DNA of 64,000 bases from Carallia brachiata (lineage: Eukaryota; Streptophyta; Magnoliopsida; Malpighiales; Rhizophoraceae). Of this stretch, positions 1 through 11,173 are shown piece by piece. Positions within the stretch are counted from its first letter, which is position 1. Each line of letters opens with the position of its first letter. The stretch lies in contig JADCRB010000036.1 of NCBI GenBank assembly GCA_021464245.1, positions 4,203,145 to 4,267,144 of the forward strand, given 5' to 3'. Position numbers and translations under genes: made by a program. A model generated the notes under the pieces. That model did no database searches and was not told the DNA's origin. It was given only the letters and a program-made list of their open reading frames with translations.

Positions 1-1014
1 ACGTGATTGCTTTTCAGATGATTGAGATTGAGCATTTGAATTCTCCATTATCTAGTAAAACAATTAGAATTAGTATAATTTGAGAAAGTATCAAACTATC
101 CATTATCTACAATGTAAAATCTTGGACTACAATTACAGTGAATCTAACCAAATTCTCTTTTGTTTTGTTCTGATGCGTATAATTATAACAAAATCAAGCC
201 CTTGTCAGCGATGTTCAAGCACAACATATAGAATAAATCAATCTCACGTGTGGACGAATTTTTAATGCCTAGCGTGCTTCTCAGTGAAACAAAGAACAAG
301 GAAACAATGAGGAAATAATGAAATAAATCAATTCAACAGTTTTCAATTTAGGAGTATTAATTATAAAATATTAACTAAGCAATTATCAAGTTGTGGTTTT
401 ATGTAAGTGATTGATAGGGCAGGAAATCAACCAAATCAGAAGAGGGTAAGAAGAAATTAACAGCTATGTATCTACTTACTTGGGAGACAAAGTTTCAAAA
501 GCTCGTTGCTGGCTCGGCTGGCTTCGGTGGATTGTAGAGAGGGCTATATGAGAGAGAAAGAGAGGTAAAAGAGAGCTAAAACATGGAGATTTATGGGTTT
601 TCAGGCGAAGGAAGATTAAAGAGCGTGGTCAAGGCTAGAAGACGGTAGGCAACGGTGATGGACCAACATTGCAGAGCGGCGGCGATAGATCGAAGAACTT
701 GAAGACAGAAGAGAAGTTGCAGCGTTGAACGGCTAGGTTTTGTCGTTTTGAACGAAAATTGATTTTAGAATAGATAGGTTGGGACTTGGGAAAAATAAAA
801 CGGCTTCGTTTTCCTTTTTTTTTTTTTTTTTTTTAATCAAAACCGGGAAAACCGGTCGACCCGGAACCGGTTCACCGGTCGAACCTGCCGGTCGACCGGT
901 TTTTGCCCGGTCCGTCCTACCCCTCATTTTATTGCCTAGACCGGACCGGACCTAGGACCGGTCACCGGTCCAACCGGTTGAACCGGCCAGTCTGGTCCGG
1001 GTTTGACAACCATG
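1..1014 (-). mobile_element. hAT-like DNA transposon end, truncated by window edge
   Basis: Positions 850-1000 are a dense run of CCGGT / ACCGG words, ending near 1014 in a terminus that reads on the minus strand as TGGTTGTCAAACCCGGACC. Terminal sequences of this kind, followed by GGACCGG/GGTCCGG subterminal repeats, are common in plant hAT elements (general knowledge). Further in on the minus strand, about 480-800 looks like a pyrimidine-rich transposon leader: a stretch encoding no clear protein, then a GTAAGT-like donor near 475. No transposase can be read here, because the body would lie left of base 1. The opposite terminus and the target duplication are outside the window, so the element class is an inference. 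Confidence 0.45.
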
Positions 1015-2268
1015 GTTTAAACACTCGAACACTCAAATTATTTATAATAGAGTCAATAAAAGACTGAATATTTACTATCTGTCAATACTAGTGTTGCATT
1101 TTAGTAGAATTTGATGTAGTTTATACCGTTTGATATAAGTCATAGTGTTTGCCATGTTTACTAGTTATTTTCTTCAGTCTAACTTGTAGCCAATAAACAA
1201 TGATGACTCCTGCAGACCTTTTTACATCTGAGAACAACAATAATTGAATCATTGCAAAGGGGACGCACAAGAGAATTCGAACACTGATCATATGTTTGGA
1301 GACACATAAACTTATCGCTAACCGCTCACATTGAATGGTAATGTTCTTACCATATTAGAATTAAAACATAAACACAAATTTGATGGAATTGAGGTATGAA
1401 TTGTTACTTTTTTTACCGGAAATCTTTGCTCTTGGGGTAAACGAAACTAAACCTAGTTAATTAGCGCGGGTAAATCCAAAGTACTGAGTTTCCATGAAGA
1501 ATGAATAAACAATATTCTTTTTGTTTTTTTTTTTTTGTTAATAAAATGGGAAAATAGGGGTGATGCCCCACAATTTTATCAGAAAGTATTGTCTCTATTT
1601 TCAGGGTAACCTCTGGACTGTCTGGATGATTACAGTATAACTCAGTGTTATAAAGGGAAAGAATATGTTTAGTCCCACCAAACGACCTAACATCTTTCGA
1701 ACTTAAAACTTTTGACTTGGTAATGTTCAATACTTACCACTGGACCATAACGATCGATGATAAACAATATTCTTTTTGAGAGAGATCATTTGTAATTTAT
1801 CTCCATTCTTCTCTAAAAGTAATTGGGCCGAGTCCTTAATGCCCAAGCAAAGAGCCCGAACATTGGATACGCATCTTGGTACAAAATTACAAAGGGTTTT
1901 TTTAAGAAATTAAAACTTTTAAATTTTGATTGTAATAAAAGAATAAAAAATTAATGAAAAAGAAAAAAAAATTATTTTATTATAAAACTCATAATTAATG
2001 AAAAAATAAAAAAAAAAAGAAAATTGGGGCAGGAAATGGATTATGTCGGAGACGAATATTTTCGAAGCCACGAAGAAGATTCGCGCGTTACTGTCACGCG
2101 GGCCGACCAGCCAGCCAACGTTAACCTTAGACCAGGCGCACGATAGTGCCCTTCAGACAAAAGGGAGAAAAGACAAAACCTGCATTCACTGTTCCCCTGA
2201 AGGCTTAAACCCTCACTAAACCCGCCCTTTCTGATTGAAACCATTTTATCTTCGAGTTCTCACAGAAC
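1015..2268. other. intergenic region and OM64 promoter side
   Basis: No gene is recognised. The open frames here are short and low-complexity. The stretch 1900-2030 is strongly A/T-rich. The leader of the OM64 gene presumably lies in the more balanced 2040-2268 segment just before the ATG. No convincing TATA box could be chosen. Confidence 0.4.
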
Positions 2269-5200
2269 ATGACGAAGACGAAGCCACTTGATCTTATCAA
2301 AGCCAACGCCTCCAACCCCAAGGTCTGGCTGGTGATCGGTGTCACGGTGGCCGGGATCGTGGTTCTGGCGGAGACACGGAGGCGGAGACGCAGAGCCAAG
2401 ATGATATTGGATAGACGGGATTTCGGTGCCTTTCTTGAAAGATTCACTATGATTCCTTTCCCCCAGCCCCCACCTCCTGCTGCCAAGCAAAGTCTCTCTG
2501 GTCTCACATTTGCTATTAAAGACGTGTAAGTTTCTTCTTTCCATTGGCTTGAAAGGTTGTTGGGTTCTTGCTCATTTCCATAATTTTTAGCGCTTTCTAG
2601 TGGATTGCATGTAACTATTGGGTTTAGTAAATACTGTGAAATTCATACCCACCGGTTTAAGTTTTTCGGTTGAATAGCTTGATGGTATGGTGTCAATCAT
2701 TAGGAATATAGGTGAAAATAATATTATGCAAATGATAAAAATGGACTTTGTGGAGTTTAGTGGAATGGTGTTTAGTCATTGATCCTTAGGTTTTGTTTGT
2801 CTGTTAATGTTTAGATTTTTAGCTTTGATTCGTTTTGATTGGGGCTGTTATTGAATTTTGTATTATGGGTCTTTGACAGATTCGATGTGAAGGATTATGT
2901 GACGGGGTTTGGGAATCCCGACTGGAAGAGAACTCATGATCCTGCTGAGAAGACCGCGGTGGCTGTGACTGCTTTGTTGAAGAACGGGGCTACTTGTGTT
3001 GGCAAGACTGTTATGGACGAGTTAGGGTTTGGGTAAAACATTTCCCTTCGCTGCCCTCTCGCAGTTTGCTTTCTTTCCCTCTGTATCTGTCTCTGTCACT
3101 CTGTCCTCCACTTGTTTGTGCCCATGGCTTCACAAAACGGGGGAATTGATACCGTGCAATTTTTGTTGAGTTATTTCTTTTGCTTTGCTCGTTGTTTCAG
3201 GATAACCGGTGAGAATAAGCACTATGGAACTCCTATTAATCCGCAAATGCCGTTGCATGTTCCTGGAGGTTCTTCAAGTGGTTCAGCTGCGGCTGTTGCG
3301 GCTGAGCTCGTTGATTTTGCTCTGGGTAAGCTGGGTTGTTTACTTTCAAACGGCAAAAATAGTAGATTAATGTGATTAGGTATGGCAATCACATGTGACT
3401 TCCTGCTAAAGATCTCAGCAAAGTTTTCCCCTTTTCTGGAAAACTTAGATGACAAAGGACATAATTTGAATTTTTTGGTTTGTAGTAACCATATCAATAT
3501 GATAATTTTACTGGGTATAAATGAGGTACATGTCATATCTACATTCTTGTTTTGGTTTCTTGTTTTCTGAGTCTTGTTTTTTTGGTTTTTTTTTTTTTTT
3601 TTTGACTTAAGGAATCATATGTACATTCTTGCTAGTGCAAAGAAGGATTGATATTGTGAATTTAAGTAATAAAGTGATCATTTGCCCAATATATTATATC
3701 AGTGCACCATTTGATTTAGACTTGCCGTGTAATACCCGTACTTAACCTCATCTCCTATTCATTTACATGGAACAATTTAAATCTATGTGTGCACTTGAGT
3801 GTTGAATCCTGAATAAGCTATTCCACTATGTACCCATCGGATTTATCATTCTGTTTGGTCTCCCTCCTATCTTGTTCAGTAAATTTGACTATGCGTTAGT
3901 GTTCAAACTTTGTTTGTTATCTCCTAAGCTTTTGAGTTCCAAATTGTCAATGCTTTTCCACTGTTGGGCTGCTTTATGTAGATTTGTCTAGTGTTGTCTT
4001 TTGGTTGTTGCATTATATGCACTTCACGCTTGGTGGGCAAGAGGACCGAAACCAAATAAGAATTAAGTTGACTGCAGCTACTTTTCTATTAGAAACCTCC
4101 TATTTAAGAGAGTGCTCTTCTTTAATATAACTCTACTGTTTCTGATTGGAGTGCATTACCATAAAAGTTATATAACTATCAAATAGAGAAATTTTACGTG
4201 AAAAAGAAAATATCAAAATTAATCCTTATTAAGGGATGTCCTTTTCCTTGATTGCATCATATTTCTTTCCTTAATTTTTAATTGTAAGCTCTTTATTAAT
4301 ATAACCAGGTGAACAATTGGAGCATTTTCGTCTGTTGCAATTTTAACCTGCCCCTCAAACAGAAAAGGAACAAAATTATTGTAATGCATGGAAAAAATCT
4401 ACAATTGAGAAACCTGAAGCAGAAACTTAGTTCTGTACATCTTGATTATGTTAAGGAGTCAAATGTTATAAACCTTCCCTTTGAACTGCATAATTCAGAC
4501 ACAACAGATAACCACCTTTTTGTGATGTTAGCCTGCCTTCCCCATTTCTGTCTGGCTAAAGAAAGGCTTCACTGATGTATTTGTAGCTGATGAGAGAAAA
4601 AATTTTATGGGGTGATTTTGCTTTAAGTTTCTCCTTTAGTTTGTTTATGACTTTGGTGATATTACAGGTACTGATACAATTGGATGCATCAGAATTCCAG
4701 CAGCATTTTGTGGTATCCTTGGTTACCGACCATCCCATGGGGCTGTATCTACAATTGGAGTTTTGCCCAATGCACAAAGTTTAGATACTGTTGGTAGGAA
4801 TATGTTTACATGGTTTCATACAATTTCGTGATATTTATTCATATCAGCCAAGCTGAAACACATATAGAGATTTTCCATCTGGTCAGTTAAGGGTTCATTT
4901 TGGTCGAGCTTGCTTGAATACATGTCAAGCTTCTAAATGAAAGGCCACATTCAAATATTTGCTGATCGATTATCTCAGGAGTTAAGCTTCAGCTGGTACA
5001 AAATGTTTGACATATCTACAGACAGATGCCTTGATGTTCCTTTATATTCTTATAGTTTATATTTTGCATATAGTTAAGTACTAGGCATAAGAAGTTGCAG
5101 GGCAGATAGGTCGTTAATCACCCATGAAAGGGGACAGAAATGTGAGAGGTTGGGCCTCCGTTTCTGCACTCAATTGGGCTGGTTGAGGGTTCTTATTAAT

Positions 5201-8200
5201 TTCTTTGTCTTTCCAGAAGAGTGGGTCACCATGGGGGATGGGAGAAATTTGATCTACTACTTTTTGAAATAAAAAGGAAGCGAATACCTTCAGGGACCTG
5301 GGATTCTTCTAACTCCTCGATGTTACATTTGAGAACAATATGAAATATTGTAATTTAGATATGCCCTTAGCACCTTGACCTTCTTAAGACAATGTGGGTA
5401 AGCTTCTCATCACCTAGTTAAGATTGTCTGATTGGGCTTGGCTAGGTCTGGCTATTTTCACACCAAGGAGTTGTTGGACTGAAAATCAAGCAAAAAGACT
5501 TGGTTGCATTTCTTTAACCATTTAAAATCATAGATCAGTTTATGGCATTCCTAGTGAGTTCTGTGGTCAATGGAAATTTTGAGACTGGGAAGAATAAGTC
5601 GATTGCTATTCTCAATAACAAAGGTTGACGCCTGTGCTTACTTTATACGCACTCTCAGACAACTAATTTTCATGAAAAATGTTCCCATTCTGGATAACTT
5701 TCAAAATTGTAGATTATCTAATTTTCCAGTTTACTATTTATCTGAGACCTTATGTGAATTCGTGATAATTTTTTCTTCCACATCTTTCAGGATGCTTTGC
5801 TCGTGATGCCTCTGTATTACATCGTGTTGTACATAGTTTACTTCAACTGAATGCAGTAGAACCCAAGAACAAGGCGCTTTATTTTTGCTGATGACCTCTT
5901 TCAGCTTCATAAGGTTCCTAAGCAGAAGACTCTATCTGTTATTAGCAGAGTGATTGAAAATTTATCTGGGTGTACGTCTCTGAAATATGTCTTGTCATGG
6001 TCCTTTAATTTACTATATGTGTATTCAAGATTTAACCATGAATATTTTGTATCAGATAATTTTGATTGACAAATGAATAATGACAAACGAATATGGTTAC
6101 ATGCCTGTTGAAGTTTCTAGACTGTTTGTTGATAGGGCAGACCAACCTCCAACGCATATGAATATTGGGCAGCATATTAGTCCAAGTGTTCCAAGTCTCA
6201 AAGCATTTTGTGGACAAAATGAAAACCTGCAAAGTGGAACATCTACTCTGAAAGCTCTTTCTTCTGCGATGATTTCATTGCAAAGGTAACCTAATTCTTT
6301 ATCCTTTTCTTTTCTTCTTGCTGTTTCCATGTGTACTGCCTGATACATGATCTGACGAAAGGTTTTGCGGAAGGACTGAATTTCAATATTCTCTAAATAT
6401 GAGAACTTTTGATTTTAGAAAGCTTTCATTTATGGTCCCATGGCTTTATAAGCATCTAGGAAGTCTAGATGATATGCTTGGTGTCGTATTTGTCTATAGT
6501 GGCTTGGCCCAAAGGTGCAGTAGGCCTAAAATGCTGTTCTAAATAAAGTTTAACTTCAATGCCACATCACATCTGAGAAGTTTTGTAAATGTGTTCTTGT
6601 AAATTGGTCAATGCTGAGGAAGTAATTGCAAGAATCATATGCTTAATTTGTTTAAAGTGTTATGCTTGTGTTCATAAGTTCTCTTATTGGGCGCATTTTG
6701 GCTAATATCTGTGTCAAATGTTATATAATTTCCAGATGTGAATTCAAGACAAATCATGAAGAATGGGTTAAATCTGTGAAACCCAGGTTATCATCTGATA
6801 TCTCTAATGAGGTTCAAGAAGCTATTTATAGTACACATGAAAACATAAAAATGTTATATAGAGTCAGGACTGAGATGCGGGCTACCCTTCAAAGTCTCTT
6901 GAAGGTATCAATCTTGTTAGTGGCTCTCTTTATCAATATATGTGACCATGTTTGCTGTGTCTTACCTTGCAACATGTATTGTCCATTTTCTCGTCAGCAT
7001 GACGGTATATTAGTGATTCCTACTGTTGCCGATTCACCACCAAAGGTTAACATGAAGAAGGTGCATTCTGTTGAGTCTTTTGACAGAGCACTTCTATTAT
7101 CAAGCATTTCCAGCATGTCTGGATGTTGTCAGGTAAGTTTACATCTTGCTTTCATTTATGTGGAAGTGAAGCTATCATGTTCACTCTGTTACTTTTGTAT
7201 TATTTAAAACTTTTTTCAGGTTGCAATGCCATTAGGAAAGCATGATGATTGTCCGATCTCTGTTTCATTTATAACGTTCCACGGAGGAGATAAGTTTCTT
7301 CTTGATACATTGTTGGACATGTACTCGTCTCTTCAAGAGCAATCCAGAATTGCATCTAATTCAGCACCATTGCCAGATGCTAATGGAAACATGGACACAT
7401 CTGAACTCTTGAAAGAAAAGGTTGGTCAATAGCCATATCTGGTTATCATGAATGATGGTGCCAATCTTATGAAAATTAAAATGCTGTAAAGTTCCTTGTT
7501 GCTTTTCTTTCTTCCTTCCACCAGTTGTCTTCTTGAGGCCTTCTCAGGTTGGCTGAATTACTTGACTTTGTTTATTTGAGTTCCTGCTTAACATGTAGAC
7601 AAAATTGTGGGTTTCAAGACTTGTTTTGGGGATTGAACTTCTTGTTTATTTCACTAGGTTCTGTGATTGGTGTAATGAGCACAAGAAACAACAGTCATGA
7701 ATGGGGCTGCTTCCTCTCTTTTTCCTGTAATTTTTTTTTCTTTTCTTTTTTGTTCTTGGGGTGGTTTTTTTTTGGGGGGGGGGGGGGGGGGGGGTGGGGT
7801 TGGGTTGGGGGGGTTTCACTAGCTGGGCATGCTGCATTATTGGTCTTCACAGCACATTAGATAACTGATTCAATAAATATGTTTTCGGAACCGATGAACC
7901 TGTTAGGTGTAGTAATACCCTGGCCTCATGCTTTGATAACTGTAATATTGAATTTCTCTATTTGAGGGCTAGCTGTCTATTAGGATTTATTACAATGGAA
8001 ATATCTCTGTTGAGGGCTATCCTTTTCTCCATTATGCTCTATTTAGGGCTACACATAGATCTTATATGATGTGAATACTTTGGTATAGTTGCCTTGGTTT
8101 AAAGTTTCCACAAAGTCTTGCTACGCATGCATTGTACGGTATTTTCTATAATGCTTTCTGTTTTCTCAACTAATGCTGTCTTGGGAAAAGTGACTGATTG

Positions 8201-10426
8201 CATCTGACATTCCACGTGACATACAAGAGTGGCAGATATGTTGGGTTTCTCTATTAACTTTTCTCATTTGTTGGATTTCTCTATTAACTTTTCTCATTTG
8301 TTGGGTATCTAATAGATGATATGAAACACTTTCCTGGATCCAATTCCTGGTCACAATCTCGTCTTCAATATTGTCAATTTGATTGTACTGTCCTTTAAGG
8401 GAAGAATGGGCTTTTAGACGAAATGGAAGCCACCTCTTGGCAAAGTAGGCTGATGGGCAAGCCCCGTCTTTTCGGAATGGTGTGGAGCGTGAGAGGCTGT
8501 TGCCTTGTGGCCAACTCGAAGGGGCTGGCCCAGATATAACAATTAATTAGAAGGTCTTTAAAAGAATCAAGCCGGATCGATTCTTGCACCTTATATTTAT
8601 TTTCTCTTCATTTATTTTGATTCTGAGTTGCCTTACGCTATTTATTGTTATTTATGGTTTTCTTATTGAATTGATGTTTCTTATAGGGAAATGCTGCATT
8701 TAAGGGGAAGCAGTGGAACAAGGCTGTTAATTACTACACTGAAGCTATCAAGTTGAATGACATGAATGCGACTTACTATTGCAACCGTGCGGCAGCATAC
8801 TTACAATTGGGATGGTGTGTAATATTTTATGTGAGTTTGATGTTTAGCTTTTCATTTAGTAAATAGAGCTTTCGTTATCAATTGCTTCCAATTTATGCAG
8901 CTTTCAGCAAGCTGAGCAGGACTGCAGTAAGGCAATATCGCTTGATAAAAAGGTGACAATACAAACTTTTGGCAGTTGGTTCTTGGTGTAAACTTCTTGT
9001 TTTTTGTTTCAGTGTCCTTTGTTTGTTGTCTACGGAGCTCTATAGATGGTCTTTCAAAATTCTTATGTCTTTCTCATTTGCTGTCTGTTTTCTGAAGACT
9101 ATTCATTGCAATGGGATGAAAAACATGAAAACAGGCAGCCGTTTTTGCTCTTTTGTGTTTCATGTGGACTGATGAGCATGAAAATCTCAAAGAGACTTCT
9201 TCGATAAGGAATTAACATCCGTGTGAAACTAATATCCATCTTTGACAGTTATTTTATCTAATTATTTATGTGTACTGATAGTTGATGGGGTGGTTCTGTT
9301 AAAGAGCCTATACTAGCTCGCCGTTATCTTTCTGTACCATCAGTATATACCGTTGTTGAAGTCATATTTAATTATTGAGGTCCAGAGGCCTCATGCAAAA
9401 GACTGCTGGACAACTGGCAGGTTTCAATTCATCACTTGCCTTCAGGATTGTTCATCTGTGGTTGCTCTTCCATCTAACCATCATTTGTATACACAGGAAC
9501 ATGTTTAATCTCCTGGATTAGGGGAGATTGGACACGCATTTATACGCTCAGAAACAGGAAAGTTGTAGAATGACATATTTACTGTACTGTATCATTTTTT
9601 CGCAGAATGTGAAGGCATATCTGAGGCGTGGAACAGCTAGAGAGTCACTTCTCTGCTATAAAGAAGCTGCCCAAGGTGAGTCCAGCTTTTGCACTAACTG
9701 TGATCTGATATGTTGAATGGGCTGTATGCAATATTTGTTTGTGACTGTTATCCTTATTGATGGAACGCTGATATTCTATGCTCACAAAAAAAAAAAAAAA
9801 GAAACACGAATTGGTGGTCATTATAATTAAAAAAACCAGTTTGGGCGTTCCAGTTTCCACAGTGATGAAACTGCAGGTCCTGGAGGGGCTGTTCTTAACT
9901 TGTAACCTTTTGGCCGTTCGTTCTTTCTAAATAAGAAAAGAAGTTCATCCATGCGGAGGTGTGGCAACTTCGAATGTTCGTTAAGATCTCAACTGATCTG
10001 CCGTTCCGTTAAAAGCACAGGGAAAAACTCTCCTTCTATCTATTTAGCGCATGGAACACTATACTTATTTAACAGTGGGATCACTTCCGTGAAAGATTAA
10101 ACTAGTAATGGAGAGGTTTGCTTGTTCTACGGGCCAGTCATTATAGCCGTAGGGATTAGGCGTATGCGCCTGAACACGCACACATGAGCTCAAATTTTCT
10201 GCTACAGCTCAACCACTCACACATACACACACGCGCGTGCTGTCACAATAATTGAAATATCTAAAGTTATTTTTTGATGCATGACGTTTTGTGTTTTTCC
10301 CCACCACCTTTTCTTTGGAGGGTTCTGACTTTGCTGCTTGCAGATTTCAAGCATGCTCTCGTTCTGGAACCGCAGAATAAGGCGGCAAGTCTTGCTGAAA
10401 AAAGACTCAGAGAACTGATGAGTTGA
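2269..10426 (+). CDS. OM64: OM64/Toc64-like outer-membrane receptor (amidase-like plus TPR), frameshifted in exon 5
   Basis: This is a mitochondrial outer-membrane preprotein receptor of the Toc64/OEP64 family. Its TPR domain is known to dock Hsp70/Hsp90-bound precursors. I place 13 exons: 2269-2525, 2880-3032, 3201-3325, 4668-4793, 5791-5971, 6141-6285, 6736-6904, 6998-7132, 7220-7420, 8687-8814, 8901-8952, 9606-9675 and 10344-10426. All junctions are GT-AG and phase-consistent. The product would be about 608 aa. It has a single N-terminal membrane anchor (residues ~17-34, then a run of Arg), an amidase-like body with the motif GGSSSGS (159-165), and C-terminal TPRs from EKGNAAFKG to the stop. 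The carboxylate-clamp residues look retained (KGN, CNRAAAY, KAYLRR). The amidase Lys (FAIKDV, K84) is present, but the nucleophile position reads GCIR instead of GSIR. One defect is visible: in exon 5 the frame shifts at about 5862-5872 and, read straight, stops at TGA 5889. The downstream frame is open to the end, so this is a recent lesion or an assembly error. Confidence 0.88.
7758..7813 (+). repeat. G-homopolymer and G-rich tract in OM64 intron 9
   Basis: There are 21 consecutive G at 7774-7794, followed by four more G runs up to 7813. The tract lies on the sense strand of intron 9 of the OM64 gene. Several runs of three or more G make it a plausible G-quadruplex former in DNA and in the pre-mRNA. 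Length calls in such a homopolymer are unreliable. Confidence 0.85.
8241..8300 (+). repeat. 30-bp tandem duplication in OM64 intron 9
   Basis: Two adjacent 30-bp units, 8241-8270 and 8271-8300, differ by one base (TTGGG/TTGGA near the start). A partial third unit begins at 8301. This is a simple slippage-type minisatellite inside an intron, with no coding effect. Confidence 0.85.
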
Positions 10427-10539
10427 TGCTCCTCTTTGTTCCTTCCACCTGCTCATCTTACACACAAATGGTGTAGCTTTGAATTGGAAGTCGATTAAAG
10501 GTGTAATATTCTTCTTCCAATATTTGACCTTTGGGGTAC

Positions 10540-10545
10540 AATAAA
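10540..10545 (+). terminator. poly(A) signal of the OM64 gene
   Basis: The hexamer AATAAA lies 114 bp after the stop codon of the OM64 gene, in a T-rich 3' context. This is the best candidate near-upstream polyadenylation element. The cleavage site itself cannot be seen. Confidence 0.5.
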
Positions 10546-10720
10546 TGAAAAGAAAGAGAGTTGAAGCTCTCTGTTCGTCAGCCTTCCTTGCTTCTGTTTT
10601 ATTTTTTATTGGGCCGCTCCATTTGTTTTGTGCATGTCAAAATTTTGTTTATCTAAAACATTTTAGCTTTGCATATATTGCCATCGGACATCCCAGGAAT
10701 ATTCAATAGACAACAAAAAT

Positions 10721-11173
10721 GAGATATGCAATTTTGAAATCCTAAACTTTTATACCTTTTTATATAGGAGTTTTAAATTTTTTTGAATTTTTATTTGAAT
10801 TATAAATCTTTTAATTTCTTATTAAATTAGTACATTTGTTAACGAAAAATGATCAAATTTATTAAAAAAAATTTTTTACTTTATAAAAATTATTTAAAAA
10901 AAGTTAAATACATTAATTGAATCAAAAAATATAAATTTTATATATTTAATTCGTGTATTTATTGATAAAAAAAATTTAATTTATTTATTTAATTTTTTTA
11001 AATAATTTTTATTAAGTTGAATTTATTTATTAATAGATTAACCGTTTTTTATAAATGAAATAATTGATTTAGTAAAAAATTAAAAAATTTAAAATTTAAA
11101 TAAAATATCAAAGAGATTTAAGATTTATATGAAAAAAATATAAAAATTTAAGACCAAAAAATTATATATTCTC
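10721..11173. mobile_element. MITE with long terminal inverted repeats (family member 1)
   Basis: The left edge starts GAGATATGCAATTTTGAAAT and the right edge, on the minus strand, starts GAGAATATATAATTTTTTGG. The inverted similarity continues inward for roughly 60 bp (CTAAACTTTTATA against CTTAAATTTTTATA). The interior is A/T-rich and non-coding. The same element, with recognisable internal blocks such as GTTAACGAAAAATGATCAA, recurs at 62291-62787. No clean target duplication is visible at this copy. Confidence 0.65.

Noticed and set aside
1461..1730. 89-codon minus-strand open frame
   Set aside because: Lys-rich low-complexity end, lies in A/T-rich promoter-side DNA, no motif and no splice context.
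6662..7207. 181-codon plus-strand open frame inside the OM64 gene
   Set aside because: It is two OM64 exons (6736-6904 and 6998-7132) read through the intron between them, which happens to be open. Splice sites and family similarity show the intron.
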